NCBI GenBank assembly: GCA_017436605.1
Contig: JAFSCW010000021.1
Coordinates: 1-36,732 of the forward strand
Length of the DNA: 36,732 nucleotides
Direction: 5' to 3'
DNA from: Clostridia bacterium
GTDB lineage: Bacteria > Bacillota > Clostridia > Christensenellales > Aristaeellaceae
Below are positions 24,943-32,871 of the stretch, in pieces. Both the position numbers and the translations under genes were made by a program. Within the stretch, counting starts at the first letter, position 1. Each line of letters begins with the position of its first letter. Under the pieces are notes generated by a model. The model was not told the DNA's origin and searched no databases. It was given only the letters and a program-made list of their open reading frames with translations.

Positions 24943-26117
24943 GGACAAAGATTGCCGCCGCCATGACAGCGCTGGCGCTGCTGCTGTTTCCGCTGGGCGC
25001 GCTGTTGATCGTCCATCAGGGCTTTCAGCTCATGATGGAGCAGGAACGCGCGCGCGCCCTTTCCGAGGAAGCGGCCATTGCCCGCGCGGTGGCGCTGGAA
25101 TTATCGGATGATTCGCGCGAGGAACTGTTTCTGACGGCGTCCGGGCTGCAGCGGCGCTATGGCTCCTCTTCGCTGAGCGTTGCGCTTGCCTATCGGGGCG
25201 AGATGATGGCCGGCGCGGCGCGGCCGCAGGCGGCGGGCGCGCAGGAGCTGCTGGCCACGCAGAGCCGCGCGACGCTGCTGGATGGCGCCGCGCAGCAGCT
25301 CCATATCGCGCACAGGCTCTCGGAGGATCTGACACTGCTGGTGACCTCCGATGTCTCGGGGGTGTATACGTTCCGCCGGGATCTGGCGCTCTGGTCGGGC
25401 GGGCTGAGCCTTGTGGGCGTGCTGCTGAGCGGCCTGCTCTCCGTGGTCGTGTCCGGCTGGCTCGCTCGTCCGTTCAAGCTGCTGGCGCAGCAGAGGCAGG
25501 AGCTGATCGACGCGCTTGCCCATGAAATGCGCACGCCGCTGACGGCGATTCTTTGCGGCGTGCGCCTGCTGGAGCGGGCGAATCTGGACGAGGAGAGCCG
25601 CGCGTCGCTGCTTGCCTCCATGGGCAGGGAGACGCAGCGCCTGACGGACATGGACGAGCGCCTGCTGCTTCTCACGCGCCTTGAGCACGATGCGCCGGAA
25701 TGGACGGCGTTTTCCTCGAGGGAGATGGCCCGGGAGGCGCTTGCCGTGTTTGATGGCGTCGAGCTTTCCGGCGGGGATGCGCAGTTCCGCGCCGAGCGCG
25801 AGCTGACCATTCTGCTTCTGCGCAATCTGGTCGTCAATGCCCTGCGCGCAGGCGGCAGCGAGCCCGTGCGCGTGGTGCTTTTGCCGGATGGCTTCTCCGT
25901 CACGGACTGCGGATGCGGGATGACGAAGGAACAGGTCGCCCGTGCGTTTGAACCGTTTTATAAGGCGGATAAATCCCGCACGCGCGCGGCTGGCGGCGCG
26001 GGGCTTGGGCTTTCCCTGTGCAGGAAAATCGCGCAGCTGCACGGCGGCGGCCTTGCGATCCAATCCGAGCCCGGCCGGGGGACGTGCGTTGTTTACCACT
26101 TTGATACAACCCGGTGA
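24939..26117 (+). CDS. Sensor histidine kinase
   Basis: This 392-residue membrane kinase has a first membrane helix at about 5-27. An extracellular sensor region of about 120 residues follows (with a QRRYGSSSLSVALAYRGEMM stretch), then a second helix at about 152-174. The DHp domain has the phospho-accepting His195 in ALAHEMRTPLTAI. A compact ATPase domain follows with N-box LLRNLVVNALRAG, G1 DCGCGM and G2 GAGLGLSLC. The sensor region has no domain I can name, so the signal is unknown. Confidence 0.95.
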   Translation: MRTKIAAAMTALALLLFPLGALLIVHQGFQLMMEQERARALSEEAAIARAVALELSDDSREELFLTASGLQRRYGSSSLSVALAYRGEMMAGAARPQAAGAQELLATQSRATLLDGAAQQLHIAHRLSEDLTLLVTSDVSGVYTFRRDLALWSGGLSLVGVLLSGLLSVVVSGWLARPFKLLAQQRQELIDALAHEMRTPLTAILCGVRLLERANLDEESRASLLASMGRETQRLTDMDERLLLLTRLEHDAPEWTAFSSREMAREALAVFDGVELSGGDAQFRAERELTILLLRNLVVNALRAGGSEPVRVVLLPDGFSVTDCGCGMTKEQVARAFEPFYKADKSRTRAAGGAGLGLSLCRKIAQLHGGGLAIQSEPGRGTCVVYHFDTTR

Positions 26118-26137
26118 AGACTCTGAAATCGCCTGAT

Positions 26138-26146
26138 TGCTACAAT
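26138..26146 (+). promoter_or_regulatory. Possible extended -10 promoter for the paralog pair
   Basis: TGCTACAAT (26138-26146) lies 21 bp after the kinase stop. No -35 box is clear, so it may depend on an activator such as the neighbouring response regulator. Confidence 0.35.
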
Positions 26147-26185
26147 ACAGATACTCCGATACAGAACCTCTGATTCGATACCCCT

Positions 26186-26246
26186 GCGAGGGCCGAAGGA
26201 GGAGCGGAGGGCGACCGGAAAGCCCTTCGCGTCAGACGGAGAATAC
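26186..26246 (+). repeat. Degenerate palindromic element related to the one at 29270
   Basis: An imperfect stem (GCGAGGGC 26186-26193 with GCCCTTCGC 26222-26230, one bulge) contains GGGCGACCGGA (26209-26219). CGGAGAATAC follows at 26237-26246. The same two blocks occur in the same order at 29319-29342. Confidence 0.45.
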
Positions 26247-26272
26247 GGAAATCAGGAAAGGATGACCAGAAC

Positions 26273-27649
26273 ATGAAGACATGGAAAAAGGGTTTTGCGG
26301 CGCTTGCCTGCTGCCTGCTGCTTCCGGCGGCCGCGCTCGCTGTGACGGAGGGCGTCGTGGAAGCTGCGCCTTCGGTGGAGATGGAAAGCGTCGTCGGCGG
26401 GCAGGAGGCGATGGTCTCCTATCTGCCGGACGAGAGCTACTACGCGGGCTATGGCGATTGGTACCCCGCGTGGGAGAACGCGCAGGAATGGGTGGAGAGC
26501 AGGTTCGACGGCGAATGCTATCACGACGTCGAGCAGCGCCCACGCATGACGGCGGGCGAAGCCGCGCGCGCGATGAAGCTGCTGGAGGATTACAGGGCGG
26601 GCAGAATCGCTTACGAAGGCGAGAGCGTCCTCAACAAGATGGAGGATGTGATCGTCGGCGTGTATGCGCTGGATCCCGCAGATTATGCGGGCGAGGCGGC
26701 GTTTGTAATCCTGCCCGGTCCGTGCATGACGGACGAGCAGCTCCTCGCCGTTATCGCTGCGTATGATCAGCTGGGGCTTGTGTTCGATCCGTATGCACTC
26801 AGCGCAAAGAATTGCGCACGCGGCGGCGGTATCGAGACCAATCGCTTCCTCGTCGAGGAGGAACGCGCGCGCTATCAGACGTTGGCGCGGCTCATTGAGC
26901 ATGGCCTGCTGGATGCGGCCGCTGCGGACGAGACGCAGGCGATCCAGCCGAAGCTCGACAGCCGCTACTTCTGCGGCCTGCCCGATTTCACCATCCGCCC
27001 GTACCGCGCCGCGACGGACGAGGAATTCGTGGCGATGCTCGTCCAATTGGGTTATCATGACATGACCGGCGAGATCGACTACAACGCGGTAGAAAAGGAA
27101 AGCAGGGCGATTCTGCACGACAGGCTCGATACGGCGCTTTCGATGGAACTGAGCTACATCTATAATGAGGGCAGTTATGTGCCTGCGCTCTATGACAAAA
27201 ACGGAAAACAAGGGTATGACTGGAACGAGCCCGGACGCAGAAGCTACGGCGCAAGCTTTACCTACCATACGCCGGACGGCGTTCTCGTCTATGTGAATAC
27301 GGCGTTCGATGGGGAAACAAAGCAGCTCGTGAGCGCGAGCGCGATGCACAGCCGGGATGACAGCGACCAGCATATGACCGAAACAGCGCCCGCGCAGGAG
27401 CTGATCATGGCAGAGCTTGCCACGGTGGAAGAGCGGCTGGGCCTTTCCGGACTAAATTGGAATATTCTCTACGAGGACGAAACCTGGACGAACTGGGGCG
27501 AGTGCATTCCGGCGCGCGCGCAGGTCGCCGAAGGGGAATGGCTGACCGTCTTTATCGGCAAAGACGACGGCAGGGAGCATGGCATGGAGATCAGCAGCGG
27601 AACGCTGGTCGAGAGAATTGCCGGAGATGAGGGACCGGTCAATGGATAA
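26273..27649 (+). CDS. Secreted protein of unknown family, paralog A
   Basis: This 458-residue protein has a signal peptide (MKTWKKGFAALACCLLLPAA, likely cut near ALA-VTEG). I do not recognise the family. The mature protein opens with VTEGVVEAAP and carries VLNK (119-122), DPAD (134-137), LPGPC with Cys151, AYDQLGLVFDP and AKNCARGG with Cys181. The next gene encodes a paralog with the same blocks in the same order. A later segment (VNTAFDGETKQLVSAS) has the strand-turn pattern of PepSY-like domains, which is only a suggestion. It follows a two-component system and overlaps the next gene by 8 bp. It is probably extracellular or surface-associated. Confidence 0.75.
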   Translation: MKTWKKGFAALACCLLLPAAALAVTEGVVEAAPSVEMESVVGGQEAMVSYLPDESYYAGYGDWYPAWENAQEWVESRFDGECYHDVEQRPRMTAGEAARAMKLLEDYRAGRIAYEGESVLNKMEDVIVGVYALDPADYAGEAAFVILPGPCMTDEQLLAVIAAYDQLGLVFDPYALSAKNCARGGGIETNRFLVEEERARYQTLARLIEHGLLDAAAADETQAIQPKLDSRYFCGLPDFTIRPYRAATDEEFVAMLVQLGYHDMTGEIDYNAVEKESRAILHDRLDTALSMELSYIYNEGSYVPALYDKNGKQGYDWNEPGRRSYGASFTYHTPDGVLVYVNTAFDGETKQLVSASAMHSRDDSDQHMTETAPAQELIMAELATVEERLGLSGLNWNILYEDETWTNWGECIPARAQVAEGEWLTVFIGKDDGREHGMEISSGTLVERIAGDEGPVNG

Positions 27650-29216
27650 TCAGAAAATACGCAGATTCGCGTGTATGCTCGCGGCAGTTCTCTTTCTTCC
27701 TGTGCATGGCTTTGCTGTGACCGAGGGCGTGGTGGAGGCTGCGCCGGAAGTAAAGATTGAGATTGAACGGCTTTCTTCCGACCAATATTGGCCGGACGAG
27801 GAACTCTATGCAGGACCCGAATATATTCCTCCTTGGGCGGACGTTTCAGCATATACACAGCTCCGGATTGAAATGGATAGCTATGCACCGCTGATGCGGC
27901 GTCCGGAGTTGACGCAGGGAGAGATTCGGCGCGCTGAAAAGCTGATGGAGGCGTATCAGTCCGGTGAACGTATGGGAGACGGAGCTGCTGTCCTGAACAA
28001 ACAGGAACACGTGGTTGTTGGCGTTTATCCTATTGATCCGGCAGATCATGGCGGCGAATGCGTATATCTCGTTCTGCCGGGTACCTGTCTCAGGGATGAA
28101 GAAATCCTTTCGGTGATCGACGCATACGCTATGCTTGGACTTCAATTTGATCCACATGCGCTGCATGCACGAAACTGCATGCGTGGAGGCTGGATGGATA
28201 CAAGCAGAATGTACGCGGACGAGGAGCTTGAACGCATGAAAGCGCTGCGCGCTGGAATTCAGCGCGGTGAAGCAGGAGAAGCGGTTGATGGTAGTGTGAG
28301 TTTGTCGCTGTATCCTGCTTATTTCGGGGGGAAGAAATCATTTGAGATTCTCCCATATAGAAAGCTGTCGGATGGCGAACTGACTGCGCTTTTGCTGAAA
28401 CAGGGTGAACGGGATTTTTCGGGTGAAATTGATCTGGCTGCGTTGGAGATGCGGGCCAGAAGAGCGCTTTTCGCTTGGCTTGGCTGCGACCAGGAAGTGC
28501 CGCTGCTGCATACGCAGGCAGATTTTCCTTATCTGCCTGTATCACTGGATGAAAAGGGCTTGGCGAGCTATAACGGCCAAGAGCGCATGGGCGTGCAGTT
28601 TACCTTCGGCAAGGAAAATGCTGTACAGCAATGGAGCTATACCGCGAATGTGCTGTTCGATGCGGAAACGGAAGAAATACTGTCCATGCGCAAGGAGTAT
28701 GTGTGGAATGATGCGCTGACACAGGAAAATCGCTCTGATCCCGAACTGACGGATGACCGATCGGGACTGGTATTTTTGCAGGCAGGCGCAGATAGGATGA
28801 CAGGCTGCGAAGGCGTCAGCATGATGCTCGCGCCCGGAACGGATGATGCGCATATTGTTGGATATGGAATGACGGACAACGGATGGCGGATTGCGCTTAC
28901 AGTTGAGCGTTCCTCCGGGAATATGGTTGCGCATGAATATGTGCGTGCAGAGAATGCGGTCAGTTGGGATGAACTGGATAGCTGGCAGCAGGCCGCTGTT
29001 GATGCGCATGAGCAGGCTTATGGTGTTAAGGCACAGAATATCCATCTGTGGAAGATTCGGATGGAGCAGGAGCGTGTCGTTGTTGAATTCAGCTATCAGG
29101 TCTTCGGGGAAACAACAGAAACCAGGCAGGCGATGGCGGAGTTTGATCGCGAGACGGGTGAACTTCTGGCAACGAACTACACAGAAGGAACGAGAGAGAC
29201 AGTACTCGGACGATAA
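27642..29216 (+). CDS. Secreted protein of unknown family, paralog B
   Basis: The protein has 524 residues from ATG 27642, which lies inside the end of paralog A. GAGGG lies upstream, so translation is probably coupled. The signal peptide is about 25 residues (ending GFA-VTEG). Shared blocks with A are VTEGVVEAAP, AVLNK, VVGVYPIDPAD, LPGTC (Cys149), AYAMLGLQFDP and ARNCMRGG (Cys179). The cysteine spacing of 30 residues is identical in both. B is about 65 residues longer, with a C-terminal region (VVVEFSYQVFGETTETRQ, then FDRETGELLATNY) that again looks PepSY-like. Its DNA is more AT-rich, with more A/T-ending codons, than its neighbours. Function unknown. Confidence 0.75.
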   Translation: MDNQKIRRFACMLAAVLFLPVHGFAVTEGVVEAAPEVKIEIERLSSDQYWPDEELYAGPEYIPPWADVSAYTQLRIEMDSYAPLMRRPELTQGEIRRAEKLMEAYQSGERMGDGAAVLNKQEHVVVGVYPIDPADHGGECVYLVLPGTCLRDEEILSVIDAYAMLGLQFDPHALHARNCMRGGWMDTSRMYADEELERMKALRAGIQRGEAGEAVDGSVSLSLYPAYFGGKKSFEILPYRKLSDGELTALLLKQGERDFSGEIDLAALEMRARRALFAWLGCDQEVPLLHTQADFPYLPVSLDEKGLASYNGQERMGVQFTFGKENAVQQWSYTANVLFDAETEEILSMRKEYVWNDALTQENRSDPELTDDRSGLVFLQAGADRMTGCEGVSMMLAPGTDDAHIVGYGMTDNGWRIALTVERSSGNMVAHEYVRAENAVSWDELDSWQQAAVDAHEQAYGVKAQNIHLWKIRMEQERVVVEFSYQVFGETTETRQAMAEFDRETGELLATNYTEGTRETVLGR

Positions 29217-29269
29217 TGCACATGAAGAAGACGGGGTTTTGCAGATTGCAGAAGATGCTTAGAGGCTAA

Positions 29270-29342
29270 GGCTCCCTCCGGGAGGGGGCTGTCAGCGAAG
29301 CTGACAGAGGGAGCCGGCGGGCGACCGGACTGCGGAGAATAC
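29270..29342 (+). repeat. Palindromic interspersed repeat, nested hairpins
   Basis: The outer stem GGCTCCCTC (29270-29278) pairs with GAGGGAGCC (29307-29315). The inner stem TGTCAGC-GAA-GCTGACA spans 29290-29306. A conserved-looking tail GGGCGACCGGA (29319-29329) and CGGAGAATAC (29333-29342) follows. It resembles short palindromic elements I associate with gut Clostridia. It carries no coding capacity. Confidence 0.7.
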
Positions 29343-29382
29343 CGTACGTCATCCCTTTGCCAAAGATGCAAAATACGCCACC

Positions 29383-29427
29383 AAAAAACAAGCGCCGCTG
29401 CCGGACAGTTCATCCGGCAGCGGTGCT
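29383..29427 (-). terminator. Terminator of the beta-glucoside operon
   Basis: AGCGCCGCTGCCGGA (29391-29405) pairs with 29413-29427 (15 bp, one G-T mismatch pair) and is followed on the minus strand by T6. It lies directly after the GH1 gene. The plus strand has only a weak T-rich tail. Confidence 0.88.
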
Positions 29428-29439
29428 TATTATTATCGC

Positions 29440-30801
29440 TTAGAGGTTCTCTCCGTTCTGTTCCATGACGGTCTTGTACCAGTAGAAGCTGTCCTTGACG
29501 ATCCGCTCCTGCGTCTGATAGTCGACGTAAATCATGCCGAAACGATCGGTATAGCCGAAGGCCCATTCGTAATTGTCCATCAGCGACCAGGCGAGATAGC
29601 CGATGGCGTCCACGCCGTCCTCAGCGGCGCGCTTGTAGGCGCGCAGATAGCGGTGCATGTAGTCCTGCCGCTGCGGGTCGTGTACCTTGCCGTCCAGGCT
29701 CACGACGTCGTGGCTGGACATGCCGTTTTCGCTGATCATGAAGGGAAGCTTGTAGCGCTCGTAGAGGAACTTCGGGCCCCAGTACAGCGCGTCCGGCGTG
29801 ATGGGCCACTGGATGGCCGTCTTCGGATGGCCGACGGGCTGGGGGACCATCTCGTAGCCCTGCGCATTGTCCGCAGCGCGGACGACGTCGCCGTTGTAGA
29901 TGTTCTGGCAGTAGAAGTCCAGCGGCTGGTGGATCGTCTCCAGATCCTTTTCCCAGCCCTGAGGCAGATACTGGCCGAGGAGCCTGAGCCCCTGCTCGGG
30001 GTAGCTGCCCAGAATCGGCGGATCGCTCCACCAGCTGACGTTGAAGGCCCAGCCCTCGGGATTGTCGCCGACCTGGAAATAGGCTCTGCGGGCGGCTTCG
30101 ATATCGGCTGGATCTTCGCTCGCCGGGATGCGCGCATCGCCGCAGGGGGCATAACCCACCCGACAGCCGGGCGCATATTTGCGCAGCGCCTTGACGGCGA
30201 GGCCGTGCGCCATGAGGACGTGATGGCTCATGACGACCGTTGAGGAGAGCGGAAGCCGGTAGCCCGGGGCGTGTTCGCCCTTGCCGTAGCCCAGGCCGAT
30301 GAAGCACTGCGGCTCATTGAAGGTGATGAAATCCTTGACGCGGTCGCCGAAGCGCTCGGCGCACAGCGCGGCATAGGCCTCGAACCACTTCGGGCTCTCC
30401 GGGTTTTCCCATGCGCCCCTGGCCTGCAGTGCGGCAGGATAGTCCCAGTGGAACAGGGTCACGATCGGGCGGATACCGGCGGCGATCAGCTCGTCGATGA
30501 GGTCGCTGTAAAACTGCACGCCCTTTTCGTTGACCTCGCCCACGCCCTGCGGAATCAGGCGCGGCCAGGAGATCGAGAACCGGTAGTTCTTCACGCCCAT
30601 TTCCTTCATGAGCGCGACGTCTTCGCGGAAGCGATGGTAATGGTCGCAGGCGACGTCGCCGGTATGTCCCTCGAGGATCTTGCCAGGCTCATGCGAGAAG
30701 CGATCCCATACGCTCGGGCCCTTGCCGTCTTCGTACGCCGCGCCCTCGATCTGATAGGAGGCGGTCGCCGCGCCCCAGATAAAGTCCTTGCGGAAGCTCA
30801 C
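29440..30801 (-). CDS. GH1 family beta-glucosidase
   Basis: This 453-residue retaining glycosidase hydrolyses beta-glucosides such as cellobiose. The acid/base Glu163 lies in TFNEPQ and the nucleophile Glu358 in ISENGMS. The N-terminal FIWGAATASYQIEGA and LMDNYEWAFGY are classic GH1 blocks. With no signal peptide it acts in the cytoplasm on imported sugar. The start is GTG at 30801, overlapping the permease stop as GTGA, with GGGAGGTG upstream. It closes the binding-protein/permease operon. Phospho-beta-glucosidase activity is less likely because the transporter is ABC, not PTS. Confidence 0.94.
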   Translation of the reverse strand: MSFRKDFIWGAATASYQIEGAAYEDGKGPSVWDRFSHEPGKILEGHTGDVACDHYHRFREDVALMKEMGVKNYRFSISWPRLIPQGVGEVNEKGVQFYSDLIDELIAAGIRPIVTLFHWDYPAALQARGAWENPESPKWFEAYAALCAERFGDRVKDFITFNEPQCFIGLGYGKGEHAPGYRLPLSSTVVMSHHVLMAHGLAVKALRKYAPGCRVGYAPCGDARIPASEDPADIEAARRAYFQVGDNPEGWAFNVSWWSDPPILGSYPEQGLRLLGQYLPQGWEKDLETIHQPLDFYCQNIYNGDVVRAADNAQGYEMVPQPVGHPKTAIQWPITPDALYWGPKFLYERYKLPFMISENGMSSHDVVSLDGKVHDPQRQDYMHRYLRAYKRAAEDGVDAIGYLAWSLMDNYEWAFGYTDRFGMIYVDYQTQERIVKDSFYWYKTVMEQNGENL

Positions 30802-31661
30802 TCTTTGACACCTCCCAGCGCAACGCCCGCGATGATGTACTTCGACAGGGCGAAGTAGACGATGAACAGCGGCAGCACCGTCAGCGCCAGGGCGAGGTAG
30901 ACCGTGCCATAATCCGTGCGGAAGCGGTCGCTCTTGAGCAGGGAAACGAGCATCGGCATCGTGTACTTGTCCTGCGAGTTGATGAGCATCGTCGGCTCAA
31001 ACAGGCGATTCCAGCTGCCAACGAAGCAGAAGATTGCCTGCGTGGCCAGCGCCGGCTTCATCAGCGGCAGACAGATGGTGTTGTACGTGGCGAATTCGCT
31101 GCTGCCGTCGATGCGCGCGGCTTCGACAATCTCCAACGGCAGGCCCGCAATCATGTACTGGCGCATGAAGAACACCAGGGACGGCGAGGCGATTGCCGGG
31201 ATGATCAGCGGGATGAAGGTGTTGACGAGGTTCAGCTTGTACATGAAGGTGAAGAAACCGACAGCGGATACCTGCGTCGGGATCATCAGGACGACCATGA
31301 TGAACGTGAACGCCAGCTGACGCCCCTTGAAGCGGTAGACCACCAGGCCGTAGGCCGCGAGGGTAGAGAAGTACAGCGCGAGCACGGTCGAGCAGGTGGC
31401 GATGAACATGGAGTTCCACATGCCCTGCAGGATGTCGAAGTTCTGGCGCTCATTGAGCGTCTGCCAGTTCGTGAGCAGCATGTCGCCCGGAATCAGGCTC
31501 ATGCCCTGCTGGATGGAATAGTTGTCGCGCGTCGCGTTGACAAACATGACCGCGAACGGGAAGATTGAAAGCACGCACAGCGCGATACAGACGATATAGA
31601 TGACCGTCTTTTCAGCAGCGAGGGCCTTCGAATAGCTCTTTGGCTCAGTCCTCTTGCTCAT
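30798..31661 (-). CDS. Sugar ABC transporter permease (MalG-like)
   Basis: This 287-residue membrane protein has about six helices. The EAA-type coupling loop is IVEAARIDGSSEFATYNTICLP. It pairs with the permease encoded just upstream, whose stop overlaps this start (ATGA, 31658-31661). It belongs to the carbohydrate-uptake family 1 importers. The ATPase is not encoded nearby, so a shared MsmX-type ATPase is expected. The likely substrate is a beta-glucoside oligosaccharide, from the GH1 and GH94 neighbours. Confidence 0.93.
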   Translation of the reverse strand: MSKRTEPKSYSKALAAEKTVIYIVCIALCVLSIFPFAVMFVNATRDNYSIQQGMSLIPGDMLLTNWQTLNERQNFDILQGMWNSMFIATCSTVLALYFSTLAAYGLVVYRFKGRQLAFTFIMVVLMIPTQVSAVGFFTFMYKLNLVNTFIPLIIPAIASPSLVFFMRQYMIAGLPLEIVEAARIDGSSEFATYNTICLPLMKPALATQAIFCFVGSWNRLFEPTMLINSQDKYTMPMLVSLLKSDRFRTDYGTVYLALALTVLPLFIVYFALSKYIIAGVALGGVKE

Positions 31662-32677
31662 GCCTTCGCCCCCTTTCTGGCTTTCCTTTGCGCCTTGCGG
31701 GCACGGGCTTCATCCCTGTCGCTCATGATGAAGAACAGGATGATGCTCAGCACGCCGGTGAACAGGAACAGCAGAACGGAAACCGCAGCGCCGCGGCCGT
31801 AGTCCTTCGTGCCGGTGTAGACAAGCTCCATGATGTACATGGTGACGGTCATGGTCATGTCCTTGGCCGGGGAGCCCTGCTGCTGCATCATCTGCGGGAT
31901 GTCGTACATCTGCATGCCGCCGATGAGCGAGGTGACCAGGGTGTAGAGCATGATGGGCTTGAGCAGCGGCATCGTGATTTTGGTGAAGATCTGGTTCGGC
32001 GTTGCACCGTCGACCTCGGCCGCTTCGAACAGGTTCGGACTGATGCCCAGCATGCCCGCGACGAGGACGATCATCGTGTTGCCGTACCACATCCAGAAGT
32101 TGATGAACGCGATGATCAGACGCGTGTGCCAGCCCTTCTCCAGGAAGGGGATGGCGACGGTGGCTGCCGTGCCGGTGTTGAGGTAGGTAGCCTTGTCGAT
32201 CACACCAACCTGCGCGAGCAGGGAGTTGACCGGGCCCTGCGGATAGGCGAAGAGGGAATAGAACAAAACGGAAATGCTGGCTGCCGTGATGATGTTGGGC
32301 ATGTAGACCATGACCTTGATGGCACCCTGGCCGCGGATCTTAAGGCGGGTATCCGTGAACCATTTTGCCAGCAGCAGCGCGAGCAGAATCTGCGGAATGA
32401 AGTTGATGACCCACATGATGATCGTGTTCTGGAAGGCCGCAATCGTGCTGCCCTTGGTGAGCACGTTTTGGAAATTCTTGAGGCCGTAGAACGTCGGGCC
32501 GACGACCTTGTTCGTGCCCGTGATCATGTAGCGCTGGAAGGCCAGATAGACAGTGTTAAGAAGGGGATAGGCCTGGAAAACCAGATAGACGATAAAGAAT
32601 GGTGCGATGAAATAATAGCCGTACCGGGAGGTGTCGACTCCCTTGGCGTGCCGTTTTTTCGGCGTCTTCTGCGTCAT
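31658..32677 (-). CDS. Sugar ABC transporter permease (MalF-like)
   Basis: The protein has 339 residues from ATG 32677, where GGGAG has good spacing. An in-frame GTG at 32686 adds three residues but sits too close to that site. After a basic N-terminus come six or so helices, with the coupling loop FEAAEVDGATPNQIFTKITMPLL. The C-terminus is very Lys/Arg-rich. It is the first permease gene after the binding-protein gene, from which it is separated by 194 bp holding a strong hairpin. Confidence 0.93.
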   Translation of the reverse strand: MTQKTPKKRHAKGVDTSRYGYYFIAPFFIVYLVFQAYPLLNTVYLAFQRYMITGTNKVVGPTFYGLKNFQNVLTKGSTIAAFQNTIIMWVINFIPQILLALLLAKWFTDTRLKIRGQGAIKVMVYMPNIITAASISVLFYSLFAYPQGPVNSLLAQVGVIDKATYLNTGTAATVAIPFLEKGWHTRLIIAFINFWMWYGNTMIVLVAGMLGISPNLFEAAEVDGATPNQIFTKITMPLLKPIMLYTLVTSLIGGMQMYDIPQMMQQQGSPAKDMTMTVTMYIMELVYTGTKDYGRGAAVSVLLFLFTGVLSIILFFIMSDRDEARARKAQRKARKGAKA

Positions 32678-32798
32678 ACGTTTCACGCTCCCTTGAGAAT
32701 GCGGTGTCCGCGCATGCGCACGATCGCCCGCTGAATTGCTGGATTCTGAATTGCTGAAGAAAAGGAACAGAACGGATAAGGAAAGAGGGAAGAGGAAA

Positions 32799-32828
32799 GG
32801 GGGTTCCTTGAACCCTCAAGGAACCCCC
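32799..32828 (-). terminator. Intercistronic hairpin after the sugar-binding protein gene
   Basis: A perfect 13-bp stem (32799-32811 with 32816-32828) has a 4-nt loop and is followed on the minus strand by a pyrimidine-rich stretch with only short T-runs. It probably causes partial termination or protects the binding-protein mRNA. Confidence 0.7.
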
Positions 32829-32871
32829 TCAGGGATTCAGAATTTACATCTGATGGCAAAGTGATCAGAAA

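Noticed and set aside
26273-29216. Paralog pair as a recent tandem duplication or assembly artefact.
   Set aside because: The proteins are alike only in motif blocks, differ in length by about 65 residues and differ in base composition, so the split is old.
29260-29345. CRISPR repeat or tRNA-like structure.
   Set aside because: There is one nested palindrome with no spacer array and no tRNA arms or CCA-type end; it fits an interspersed repeat better.
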